From NCBI GenBank assembly GCA_964633715.1, contig CAZWHQ010000008.1, positions 41,516 to 105,515 of the forward strand: 64,000 nt of DNA, read 5' to 3'. The DNA comes from JAUWVG01 sp964633715. Its GTDB lineage: Bacteria; Acidobacteriota; Aminicenantia; Aminicenantales; Aminicenantaceae. The position numbers and the translations under genes were made by a program. This document shows positions 27,338-35,835 of this stretch, one piece after another; the first letter of the stretch is position 1; each line of letters starts with the position of its first letter. The notes beneath the pieces were generated by a model. The model saw nothing but the letters and a program-made list of their open reading frames with translations, was not told where the DNA came from and ran no database searches.

Positions 27338-27356
27338 AATCAATCTGTAATTCGAG

Positions 27357-28385
27357 TTGAAAAAGCACGAAATCCAAACTTTCTCTGGGCTTTGTCAAAT
27401 ATGCGTTGGAGAGTCTATCCAAAATTTAAAAGACTACCTGGGAAGCGGAAAAAATGTTGTGATCACAGATGCCAATGTCCGCCGCTGTCACGGTTTTCAC
27501 TTTTCAAATTATGACACCATAGAAATCGATCCCGGTGAACAGTACAAAACCATAAAAACAGTCGAAAAAATCTACAAGAATTTTATAGAGCGAAAACTGG
27601 ACCGATCTTCTTTTATCATTGCAATTGGCGGAGGAGTTGTCTGCGATATAACCGGATTCACGGCTTCTACCTACATGTGTGGAATAGACTTCGGTTTTGT
27701 CCCTACTACTCTGCTTGCTCAGGTCGATGCCAGCATCGGCGGAAAAAATGGAGTCAACTTCCACGGACACAAAAATCTGATAGGGGGCTTCCATCAACCA
27801 CAGTTTGTACTCTGTGATACAAATATCTTGTATACTCTTTCCGAGAAAGAGCTGGCATGCGGATTGGCTGAAGTCGTCAAATACGCCGTGATCAGAAGTG
27901 CCTCTTTGTTTGAGTTCCTTGAACAGGAGCAGGCTTCCCTTCTCTCTCTCCAAAAAGAGGCACTCGAAAAAGTCATCAACGATTCGGTCCTGATCAAGTC
28001 ATGGATTGTGCAATCCGATGCTCTGGGAAAAGACAAAAGGAAAAAACTTAATTTTGGCCATACCCTTGGCCACACTATCGAAAAAGATGGACAAAAATCT
28101 CATGGGGAAGCGATCAGTATTGGTATGGTATTAGCATCCAAAATATCTGCCGCCAAGGGAATGCTCTCCCAAGATGAAGTCGATCATATCGTGTCTCTGC
28201 TTAAGAATTTAAAACTGCCCACAGAAATTTCATCCAGCAGAGAGATCCTCCTCAATGCCATACATAGGGACAAAAATTCTCAAGGCGATAACATCCACTT
28301 TGTCCTGTTGTCAGAAATTGGAAAAGCTGAAGTGGTTCCCATGACCTGCATTGAGCTGGAGGAACATATTCAAAATCTATGTTGA
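27357..28385 (+). CDS. aroB: 3-dehydroquinate synthase family protein
   Basis: 342 residues. The NAD-binding IAIGGGVVCDITGFTASTYM, PTTLLAQVDASIGGKNGVNF, the metal ligands in GLAEVVKYAVI and LNFGHTLGHTIE, and HGEAISIGMV are all canonical. Start appears to be TTG, as an in-frame stop lies three codons upstream and no ATG is near; there is no good Shine-Dalgarno sequence. Catalyses DAHP to 3-dehydroquinate. Paired with serC but without other shikimate genes. A related DHQS-like enzyme (for example an aminoshikimate or cyclitol synthase) cannot be excluded, though the motifs fit AroB. Confidence 0.88.
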   Translation: MKKHEIQTFSGLCQICVGESIQNLKDYLGSGKNVVITDANVRRCHGFHFSNYDTIEIDPGEQYKTIKTVEKIYKNFIERKLDRSSFIIAIGGGVVCDITGFTASTYMCGIDFGFVPTTLLAQVDASIGGKNGVNFHGHKNLIGGFHQPQFVLCDTNILYTLSEKELACGLAEVVKYAVIRSASLFEFLEQEQASLLSLQKEALEKVINDSVLIKSWIVQSDALGKDKRKKLNFGHTLGHTIEKDGQKSHGEAISIGMVLASKISAAKGMLSQDEVDHIVSLLKNLKLPTEISSSREILLNAIHRDKNSQGDNIHFVLLSEIGKAEVVPMTCIELEEHIQNLC

Positions 28386-28401
28386 TCCGGCAGAGAGATC
28401 C

Positions 28402-28917
28402 TTACAATTTTAAGGTCAGCCTGTACCTATAGCCCAAATCCTTTATCTTGAATTTGAAAGACTTAATGACCTTAATTTCAGGAGAGTTCCACTTTGCTAT
28501 GCAGGCATAAACTTCCTTATAACCTTGTGATTTTGCATATTCCAACGTTTTTTTATGGAGTTCCTTTGAAATCCCCTTATTTCTGTACGGTTTTGAAACA
28601 AAGGTGATCTGCAGAAAAAACTCCGCAGGAGCCCATTTGGCGGATACAGGGAGTATGTCAAACATGTTATCCACTTCTGGTGCACCCAGAGACGGATATC
28701 CCATGAGAAATCCCACAACTTTTTTATTGACAAGAGCGACAAACATCTTATATTTATTCCCCCGTTTGAGAAAACGATTCGTATAATTATCGATTCCAGA
28801 TTTTATGGTGACATCCGGAAACTTCTCAGCGAGTTCAGATTCCATTTCGCGGACAAGCGACAAAATCTGTTTCATATCCCTTGGTTTGTATTCCCGAATT
28901 TTAACTTCAGTATCCAT
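28402..28917 (-). CDS. GNAT-family N-acetyltransferase
   Basis: 171 residues. GNAT core with FFLQITFVSKPYRNKGISKE (acetyl-CoA binding loop, R/Q-x-x-G-like) and a C-terminal YKEVYACIAKWNSPEIKVIK stretch. Convergent with aroB, 16 bp apart. Substrate unknown. Confidence 0.8.
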   Translation of the reverse strand: MDTEVKIREYKPRDMKQILSLVREMESELAEKFPDVTIKSGIDNYTNRFLKRGNKYKMFVALVNKKVVGFLMGYPSLGAPEVDNMFDILPVSAKWAPAEFFLQITFVSKPYRNKGISKELHKKTLEYAKSQGYKEVYACIAKWNSPEIKVIKSFKFKIKDLGYRYRLTLKL

Positions 28918-29001
28918 CCTCTTGTCCCAAAAAAGATAAAATAAAACTTATTGTTCCTATAATATCAAAAATCTATTTTTTTTTCTCCTTTCTTATTCTA
29001 T

Positions 29002-29226
29002 ATGAAGAAGCATTCTCATTTCTGTGATTTTATTTTAAAGTTCTGGGAACTAGGAAGGCAAAATGGAGAAATCCGCACGGGGAGGACGAGTGGGCATGGT
29101 TCCTCCCCCGGAGGAGAGCGAGGACGGAAATCGAGCAAGTTTTTCTCGCTGGGAAAAACGAAGCGTGATTTCTAGTCACTTTACAGAACTCATCCTAGAA
29201 ATCACAGGAATGGGGATGCTTCCGAT
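29002..29226. repeat. Family B repeat with terminal inverted repeats (MITE-like)
   Basis: The left end (29007-29030) and right end (29199-29222, complement) match at 21 of 24 positions, with GAAGCAT at the outside and TGTGATTT inside. The core has a CCTCC/GGAGG hairpin and two blocks shared with the copy at 12.04-12.23 kb. No transposase is encoded; the open frame across it looks like a by-product of the repeat. The ~400 bp between the GNAT gene and the D-aminoacylase hold only this element. Confidence 0.75.
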
Positions 29227-29317
29227 GCACCGGTCTTATTTGCTTTTGGCCTCCTCTTGATGTAAAAATGAGAACAAGAATAAATCATTCTTTAATGAAA
29301 TGAATTTGGAGTCAAAC

Positions 29318-30994
29318 ATGAAATATTCAAAAACACATTTTGTGCTGTCCTTCGTTTTTTTCTGTTTATTTTTTATAGGCTCACTGTTTCCAGCCCAGAC
29401 CGTATCCCCATATGACATCCTATTTATCAATGGCATAGTCATGGATGGAACGGGCAATCCGGGCTTTTATGCAGATGTGGCCCTAAAAGATGGAAAGATT
29501 GCAGCTGTTGGCCGGCTGAAAGGCAAAATTGAAGCCAGACGTGTGATCGATATCAAGGGAAAAATCATCGCCCCAGGATTTATCGATCTCCATTCTCATG
29601 CATTCGACACTATAGACGACGAAAGTGATTGGAAGGGGGAGGAAAAAAGATTCGCCGCGCCCAATTACGTCACTCAGGGCGTTACGACTCTTGTGTCCAA
29701 CCAGTGCGGCAACTCACCGCTATCCATTAAACAGCAAAGAGATGTTCTAACTAAAAAGGGCATCGGTTTAAACACGCTCCTCTTAATTGGACATAACGAT
29801 GTTCGCCGGCATGTGATGCAGAATGATTTTCAGAGACCAGCTACACAGGATGAGATCGATCAGATGAAGACCATAATCCGGCAAGCGATGGAAGATGGTG
29901 CGGCAGGAATCTCTTCAGGTCTTGAATATGTCCCAAGCATTTGGAGCACAACCGAGGAATTGGTTGCCCTTGTTGAAGTGATTGCACCTTATGGCGGTTT
30001 TTTCCAGGCACACGAGCGCGCTGCAGGATTAACCCCCATGTGGTACGTACCCAGCCAAGACGAACCTGGACCACCCTCCATGCTGGGAAACATAGTGGAA
30101 TTGATCGAAGTGGCAAAAAGAACCGGCGCAAAAGTTATTGCTACCCATATCAAAGCCAGAGGAGTCGATTTTTGGGGTGGAAGCCGGGCTATCATTCGTC
30201 TGATCAACGATGCTCGGGAAAAGGGCGTCGATATCTGGGCCGATGCTTATCCTTACAACTCATCAGGCTCCGATGGAAGTGTCGTATTGATTCCTGGCTG
30301 GGCTCTGGGCAGAAACTTTACTGAAACACTCAGGGAAGTACTCAAAGATCCGGAGAAGAAAGATGATCTCTATAGAGACATCAAACACGCTTTTAACTGG
30401 AGAGGAAATGCCGAAAACATTATCGTTATGGATTATCCAGATAAATCCTATATCGGGAAAAACATTGCCGCGCTTGCCGAAGACAACGGAATTTCAGATA
30501 TCGAGATGGTGATTAAACTTCAGCTCGAAGGATTCTCCAATCAAAGAGGAGGGGCCAGATTGAGGAGTTTTTCCATGTCTGAAATAGACATCGAGGCTTT
30601 TTATGCCCAACCTTGGACAGCCACGTGCACAGATGGACGTATCGCTCTTCCAACTGATGGCCCCGTCCATGCCAGGTATTACGGAACATTTCCGAGAAAG
30701 ATCAGACACTATGCAATGGACAGAAAAGTCCTCACAGTGGAAAATGCCGTAAGATCTTCAACGTCTCTTCCAGCACAAATCCTCGGTCTCAGGGATCGGG
30801 GAATGATCCAAGAAGGGCGTTTTGCCGATATCGTTGTCTTCGATTCTGAGAGAATAAAAGACACAGCCACATTTTTTGAGCCCCATCAATACGCTGAGGG
30901 GATCGATTTTGTCCTGGTAAATGGCATTTTTGTGGTCGAGGAAGGAGAACTCACCTGGAAAAAACCTGGAATCGTGATCACCAAGTCAAACTAG
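29318..30994 (+). CDS. N-acyl-D-amino-acid deacylase (D-aminoacylase), secreted
   Basis: 558 residues, amidohydrolase fold. The metal site HSHAFD (from APGFIDLHSHAFD) and the GVTTLVSNQCGNSPL motif are typical of D-aminoacylases, as is the C-terminal LPAQILGLRDRGMIQEGRFA. Signal peptide at the N-terminus (ends FPAQ). TTTGGAG precedes the chosen ATG. Hydrolyses N-acyl-D-amino acids in the periplasm; in operon with the aminopeptidase 11 bp downstream, suggesting salvage of D-amino acids or peptidoglycan-type peptides. Confidence 0.9.
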   Translation: MKYSKTHFVLSFVFFCLFFIGSLFPAQTVSPYDILFINGIVMDGTGNPGFYADVALKDGKIAAVGRLKGKIEARRVIDIKGKIIAPGFIDLHSHAFDTIDDESDWKGEEKRFAAPNYVTQGVTTLVSNQCGNSPLSIKQQRDVLTKKGIGLNTLLLIGHNDVRRHVMQNDFQRPATQDEIDQMKTIIRQAMEDGAAGISSGLEYVPSIWSTTEELVALVEVIAPYGGFFQAHERAAGLTPMWYVPSQDEPGPPSMLGNIVELIEVAKRTGAKVIATHIKARGVDFWGGSRAIIRLINDAREKGVDIWADAYPYNSSGSDGSVVLIPGWALGRNFTETLREVLKDPEKKDDLYRDIKHAFNWRGNAENIIVMDYPDKSYIGKNIAALAEDNGISDIEMVIKLQLEGFSNQRGGARLRSFSMSEIDIEAFYAQPWTATCTDGRIALPTDGPVHARYYGTFPRKIRHYAMDRKVLTVENAVRSSTSLPAQILGLRDRGMIQEGRFADIVVFDSERIKDTATFFEPHQYAEGIDFVLVNGIFVVEEGELTWKKPGIVITKSN

Positions 30995-31005
30995 GAGAGA
31001 AAACT

Positions 31006-31947
31006 GTGAATAAACTGTATCAAGCGGCAGAAAGGGCGATTTGCCAGTCACTCAGGATTAGAAAAGGAGAAAATTATCTTCTCATCACAGACAAGCAGAA
31101 GATGGACATTGCGGAAGCCATGGGCCACTGGGCCAAAAAAACAGGGGCGGAAACAACGACATACCTCATGACTGAATCCCTTCGTCCCATTACCGAACCC
31201 ACACAACTTTTTAAAGACATGATAGGAGAGGCAAATGTTGTCACTTATATGCTCGATGCCAGGATTGAAGAAAAACCATTCAGAGGATTTATGGTTAAGG
31301 AAGGGATAAACAACAGCAGGATCTGCATGATGCCTGGAATCACCGTGGACATGATGGAGCGTTTGGTCAATATCGACTTTACGAAAATGGATGCCTTTAC
31401 CCAAAAAGTCATAAATGCAATGGATGATGCCGATGATGTCGTGGTCGAGAATCCGAACGGTACATATTTGGAATGCAGTGTGAAGGGAAGGACATGGAAA
31501 GCCGATAACGGAGACATCAGCCAGGTTGGGGATCACGGGAACCTTCCATCAGGAGAGTGTTTTACTGCGCCAGTCGAAGAAAGTTTCTCAGGGAAGCTGG
31601 TCATCAGCCTCATCGATGACAAGTTGGGCCGGGGAGAGATGATCTTCGAAAAAGGAAGACTTATCGAATACAGCGGTGAGGGTGTAGGGGAGATCGTTAA
31701 AAACATCGGTGATGATGCGACCGGTAAAATTATCGGTGAGTTCGGCATAGGGACTAATCCCGGCGCCAAAATATGTCCAAATATGTTGGAAGCCGAAAAG
31801 GCTTTTGGAACAGCGCATTTTGCCATTGGCGATTCGTATGGGATCGGGACAAATTCCAGCCCTCACCACTATGATGCCCTGGTGGATAAGATCACGATCA
31901 AAGCCAAAGGCCAGACGATCGCCAAAGACGGACACTTTCTCATATAA
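31006..31947 (+). CDS. M29-like leucyl aminopeptidase
   Basis: 313 residues. The C-terminal region has GNLPSGECFTAPVE, EFGIGTNPGA and AFGTAHFAIGDSYG, typical of the aminopeptidase T/S (M29) group with its two-metal site. Starts with GTG behind GGAGAG. Shorter than classic M29 enzymes (~400), with a compact N-terminal domain. Cytoplasmic. Co-transcribed with the D-aminoacylase. Confidence 0.85.
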   Translation: MNKLYQAAERAICQSLRIRKGENYLLITDKQKMDIAEAMGHWAKKTGAETTTYLMTESLRPITEPTQLFKDMIGEANVVTYMLDARIEEKPFRGFMVKEGINNSRICMMPGITVDMMERLVNIDFTKMDAFTQKVINAMDDADDVVVENPNGTYLECSVKGRTWKADNGDISQVGDHGNLPSGECFTAPVEESFSGKLVISLIDDKLGRGEMIFEKGRLIEYSGEGVGEIVKNIGDDATGKIIGEFGIGTNPGAKICPNMLEAEKAFGTAHFAIGDSYGIGTNSSPHHYDALVDKITIKAKGQTIAKDGHFLI

Positions 31948-31982
31948 AAAAAGAAAATAGTTTTAATTTTCAATCAATTCTA

Positions 31983-32072
31983 GAGTCGAATCCGTGACTC
32001 TCACGGGCATTCTGTCTCCATCTCATAGGAATGAGGATGGAAACAGACATGACGACATCCATTTGATTCTCT
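31983..32072. repeat. Family A stem-loop repeat, copy 2
   Basis: Imperfect inverted repeat around a 4-nt loop, with CTGTCTCCATCTCAT pairing with ATGAGGATGGAAACAG. It resembles the hairpin at 12.09-12.17 kb in arms and flanks. It lies between the convergent aminopeptidase and permease genes, so here it could also act as a terminator-like barrier; copy 1 lies between divergent genes and cannot. Confidence 0.7.
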
Positions 32073-32111
32073 GAAGCAAAATATTTAATGTCGTTCGGTT
32101 GTCTTTTTTTT

Positions 32112-34271
32112 CTATTCGTAGCGGAGGGAGTTGACAGGGTTGGAGAGGGCTGTTTTTATGGACTGCACGCTGACTGTCAGAAGGGACAGAAGAAGCATCG
32201 AAACTCCTGAGATGATAAAAATTCCCAGATTTATTCCAGCACGGTAGGCAAAATTGTTTAACCATCTGTTCATCACCAAGTAAGTTAACGGCCAAGCAAG
32301 GACATTCGCTACAATCACCCAGATAGTGAATTCTTTTAACAAAAGGAGGAGGATGTTCGGAGTTGTGGCTCCCAGAATTTTCCGAATACCAATTTCCTTA
32401 GTCCTCTGTTCTGCAGTAAAGGAGGACAGACCGACAAGCCCAAGACATGATATAAAGACGGCCAATACTGTAAATACAAAGGCAAGCCGGCCAACCTTTT
32501 CCTCAGATCCATACTGTCGATTAAAATCCTCATCCAAAAAGAAATAGCTGTAGAGATGGCCCAATCCAAGCTCATTCCATTTATTTTCAATGAAGACGAG
32601 AGTGTCCTGGAGAGATTCAGTATGTACAGTCAGGCTGAGATTTACAAAATAATCGGGGCGGAACTGCAAAACAAGAGGTTCGACTTTGCTCTGAAGCCCT
32701 TCAAAATGAAAATCCTGAGTGACTCCAATGATTGTCCCTACATTCCCAGAGCCTCCTTCATACATTTGTTTCCCCAAAGCATCATCCGGAAATTCAAAAC
32801 CAAAAGCCTTTGCCGCGGTCTCATTCAGCACAAAAGTATCTTCCACATCAGATGGAGATTCTTTTTGGAAAGCTCTTCCAGCGGCCATTTTGATCTTATA
32901 AGCGGGAATGAAATCCGGATCCACATAGATAAAATTCATACTCTGAACCAAATCGGCGGCTTCCCCTACAAGTCTGGCTTCTATAATATTCGTTGTCCTC
33001 CCTGGCACACTCCAGCAGGCCGCAGCCTCAGAAATGGACGGATATTTTAAAAATTCATCCTTTACAGATTCATAATTGTTGTTGAACTGCACAGGAATAA
33101 TAAGTTTCTGTTCTTTTTCAAATCCTAGGTACTTGTTCTTCATATACTGGATCTGCCGGAACACCAGAAGGCTTCCGATGACAAGAAAAATTGTAATCGT
33201 AAACTGACCAAGCACAAGGATTTTTCGGAGTTTATTTCCTCCAGCATGAACACACAAAGGGCTCTTCAAAATCCCAACCAGCTTAAAAATTGAAAGAAGA
33301 AACGCGGGGTAGCTTCCTCCCGACAGCCCCACAAATAGAGTCAAACTCAGAAGTGCAAGAAAAAGATCTGGCTGAAGTATGTATTGAGGAGTAAAGCTTT
33401 TCCCTGTGAGGTTATTGAATAGCGGCAGGGCCATGAAGACAAGAAGTACTGATCCTGCCATGGAGAAAAAAACCGTTAAAAAACTCTCCCCGATAAACTG
33501 ACGGGCCAGCTGACCCTGCTGCGCTCCAACAACCTTGCGTATACCTACCTCCTTAGACCTGTGTGAGGACCGTGCTGTTGTCAAGTTGACATAGTTAATG
33601 ATGGATAAGAGAAGAATGAGAAATCCAATGGCAAAAAAAATGAAGAGATAGCCCAAATTTCCAGGGGCCTCCACTTCTGCTGTAAGATTCGAATGGAGAT
33701 GAATCTTGGTTAAGGGCTGCAGGTAATAATCGAACGTCTGTCCCCATTCATTTAATTTTTCCGGAATATACAAGTTAGCAATATTTTGGATTTTTCTCTC
33801 GAAAACGTACGGATTTACACCCTTCCTTAATTTAAGATAGGTATAAAATCCAGTCCAGCCCCAGTTGTCCAGATTCCAGGTCCTCTCAAATCCATTGAGA
33901 GATAGGATGAATCCATATTTTACATGGGTATTTTCTGGAGCTGTGGAGACCACCCCGGTAATTTCGAAAGGCCTGTCCCAGATATCTATCATCTCTCCCA
34001 TTGGATTCATTTGACCAAAATATTTCCCTGCCATGTCTAAAGAGACAACAACCGTTCCAGGTCTAGTTAATGCATTTTCTGGATCTCCCCGTAGAAACGG
34101 GATTGAGAGGATATTAAAAATGCTGTCATCTGCAACCATTACTCTGCTTTCATAAAACCTTAAGTCCCCACGAGCGACCAGATTTCGTCTCCAATCCATA
34201 GTTTGAAACCGAGTCGCATACTCAACCTCAGGAAAATTTTCTCTTAACGCAGGAACCAGCGGCGTGGACAC
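32112..34271 (-). CDS. MacB/FtsX-type ABC transporter permease, N-terminally truncated
   Basis: 719 residues readable from a GTG, but the family N-terminus is missing: no prefix domain, no first transmembrane helix (compare IKNYLKIALRTIKKHKVYSF in the paralogue at 56.7 kb). The frame is closed 13 codons upstream by TAA. What remains is a periplasmic MacB_PCD-like domain, three helices with ARSSHRSKEVGIRKVVGAQQ, a second periplasmic domain, and the last FtsX block (AEQRTKEIGIRKILGATTPN). The break coincides with the left edge of the duplicated thioredoxin-like genes, so that rearrangement probably removed the 5' end and any PadR gene. Likely non-functional. Confidence 0.8.
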   Translation of the reverse strand: MSTPLVPALRENFPEVEYATRFQTMDWRRNLVARGDLRFYESRVMVADDSIFNILSIPFLRGDPENALTRPGTVVVSLDMAGKYFGQMNPMGEMIDIWDRPFEITGVVSTAPENTHVKYGFILSLNGFERTWNLDNWGWTGFYTYLKLRKGVNPYVFERKIQNIANLYIPEKLNEWGQTFDYYLQPLTKIHLHSNLTAEVEAPGNLGYLFIFFAIGFLILLLSIINYVNLTTARSSHRSKEVGIRKVVGAQQGQLARQFIGESFLTVFFSMAGSVLLVFMALPLFNNLTGKSFTPQYILQPDLFLALLSLTLFVGLSGGSYPAFLLSIFKLVGILKSPLCVHAGGNKLRKILVLGQFTITIFLVIGSLLVFRQIQYMKNKYLGFEKEQKLIIPVQFNNNYESVKDEFLKYPSISEAAACWSVPGRTTNIIEARLVGEAADLVQSMNFIYVDPDFIPAYKIKMAAGRAFQKESPSDVEDTFVLNETAAKAFGFEFPDDALGKQMYEGGSGNVGTIIGVTQDFHFEGLQSKVEPLVLQFRPDYFVNLSLTVHTESLQDTLVFIENKWNELGLGHLYSYFFLDEDFNRQYGSEEKVGRLAFVFTVLAVFISCLGLVGLSSFTAEQRTKEIGIRKILGATTPNILLLLLKEFTIWVIVANVLAWPLTYLVMNRWLNNFAYRAGINLGIFIISGVSMLLLSLLTVSVQSIKTALSNPVNSLRYE

Positions 34272-34345
34272 CCGGGCCGTCTCGAGTTCTGCCGAATCTC
34301 GCGAAATTTAAAATAGAAAGGTTGGCCGCAAATAAAAAAAAGAAC

Positions 34346-34373
34346 TTGAGAAAATAAGAACAATAAGTAAAAT
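34346..34373 (+). promoter_or_regulatory. Promoter of thioredoxin-TPR gene copy 1
   Basis: TTGAGA, 16-bp spacer, TAAAAT, followed by GGAGG five bases before the ATG. The same elements with the same spacing precede copy 2, so the promoter was part of the duplicated unit. Confidence 0.6.
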
Positions 34374-34393
34374 AGTTCATATCGGAGGACGAC

Positions 34394-35704
34394 ATGAAAA
34401 AATATTTATCTGTTCTTGTCGTTATGATGTGCCTTGTTGTCTTCTCTTGCTCAACGGGTGATAAAAGCGTAGAAACCGGGGCCACTGGTATCGCTTTTGT
34501 TGAGAAGAGCCTGGATGATGTCATCGTTCAAGCTAAAGAAGAGAACAAGCTCATTATGATCGACTTCTTCTCACCCACGTGAGGGAGCTGCGTAGCGCTG
34601 GACAAGTTTGTCTGGCAAGATACCGAAGTCGGAGAATTCGTCAACAAAACCTACGTCCCTCTCAGAGTCCAAACCCAAGATCCCAACAGCGGGTATGCCC
34701 AGTACCGTAAAGATTTTAACGTTCCGGGCACCCCAACTGTCATTTTTCTCGATGCCGACGGCAAAGAAATCGACCGTTTTGTCGGTTTTGGCGGAGAGGA
34801 ATCCAGGGATGAAACCTTCCAAAAAGTTAAGGACTTTGCCGCAGGAATCAACACCCTTCCTGCACTGCTTCTAGACCTGGAAGACAATCCCGACGATGTG
34901 GATCTGAATTTTAAGTTGGCGGAAAAATACCAGGACCGCTATGAAAGGGATAAAACCATTCCCTATTTTGAAAAGGTTCTGGAACTCGATCCCAACAATG
35001 AAAAGGGCCACAAGGTCGAAGCCACTTACCAGGTGGCGCTTTTTCACGCTAGTTCCAATCAGGATGTTGAGCCTTTAAAAAGCTTTATCGCTTCAGATCC
35101 GGGCCAAGATTATCTGGTCAATGCCTATTCCATCCTGGCATCGACCTACTCTAGAAAAAAAGATACAGACAATATGGTCGCCACCTATGAAGAAGCTCTC
35201 AACGCCCTTCCTGATAATGCCCGCATAATGTATTCCTATTCCAGCGCAATCTTTCGCGGAAAGATGGAAGATCTTTATGATAAGGGCCTGGAGATGAACG
35301 AAAAGGTCAAAGCCCTTGATCCCGAAATGGAAATCTCCACAATCCTCAATCTGGTAACCTACTATACGAACTTAGATGATAAAGACAAAATCATCGAGAT
35401 TTTTGAAAATGCTATTGCTGCAAATCCAGATAATGCTGGACTAAAAAGCATATATGCCTCCACCATCAACAGTTTGGAGATTGATTCCAAATACGAAATG
35501 GGTATTGAAATCATGGAGAATGCTATAGAAGAGGATCCAGATGCAGTCTATATGAACTACACTCTAGGCCTCCTTTACCATAAGAATGGCGAACTTGAAA
35601 AAGCGATTGCTGCTGTGAAAAAAGTTGTAGAGAAATACCCCACACGAAAAGTTTATACAGACGCTTTGGCCAAATTGGAAAAAGAGCTCGAAGATTCAAA
35701 ATAA
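34394..35704 (+). CDS. Selenocysteine-type thioredoxin-fold/TPR lipoprotein, copy 1 (in-frame UGA = Sec63)
   Basis: 436 codons if the UGA at codon 63 is read through; the frame stays open on both sides and no ATG follows the UGA before the TPR region. Residues 1-19 are a lipoprotein signal (lipobox VFSC, Cys19). Residues ~35-150 are a Thioredoxin_7-like domain: LIMIDFFSPT, then U63-G-S-C66, then the cis-Pro motif GTPTVIFLD (Pro114). U63 falls exactly on the first catalytic Cys of CGPC. Residues ~160-436 are TPR repeats (VLELDPNNEKGHKVEATYQ and others). Expected as a periplasmic lipid-anchored thiol/selenol oxidoreductase. A conventional reading gives a 62-residue fragment plus a TPR fragment. 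Tandem copy 57-85% similar by eye lies downstream. No selA, selB, selC or selD in the window. Confidence 0.8.
34597..34616 (+). promoter_or_regulatory. Candidate bacterial SECIS hairpin, copy 1
   Basis: GCTGGACA-AGTT-TGTCTGGC folds into an 8-bp stem (six Watson-Crick, two G-U pairs) with a 4-nt loop containing GU at +24/+25 after the UGA. Known bacterial SECIS elements place a G-containing apical loop about 16-37 nt after the UGA. The coding constraint on the same bases means conservation alone is not proof. Confidence 0.5.
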
Positions 35705-35720
35705 GTTTTTTTTGATAAAT

Positions 35721-35756
35721 AAAAGAGGCCTGTTCTTGAGCAGGTCTCTTTTTTTT
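35721..35756 (+). terminator. Rho-independent terminator after copy 1
   Basis: AAAAGAGGCCTG pairs with CAGGTCTCTTTT around TTCTTGAG, followed by a T run. It separates the transcription of the two copies. Confidence 0.85.
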
Positions 35757-35788
35757 CATTTAACCATACTTTTCCTAAAAAAAAGAGC

Positions 35789-35816
35789 TTGAGAAAACTC
35801 ATACAATAAGTAAAAT
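35789..35816 (+). promoter_or_regulatory. Promoter of thioredoxin-TPR gene copy 2
   Basis: TTGAGA, 16-bp spacer, TAAAAT, then TTGGAGGACGAC before the ATG. Near-identical to the promoter of copy 1. Confidence 0.6.
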
Positions 35817-35835
35817 AGTTTTATTGGAGGACGAC

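Noticed and set aside
29063..29260. A 65-codon open frame (MEKSARGGRVGMVPP...) as a gene
   Set aside because: It coincides with the family B repeat; the similar frame at 12 kb is broken by the family A hairpin, so it is a by-product of the repeat.
34394..35704. General UGA reassignment (Trp or Gly) as the explanation of the in-frame UGAs
   Set aside because: glnS, the MinD-like ATPase, the FN3 lipoprotein, padR and others end with UGA as a normal stop, and the two sites fall on a catalytic Cys.
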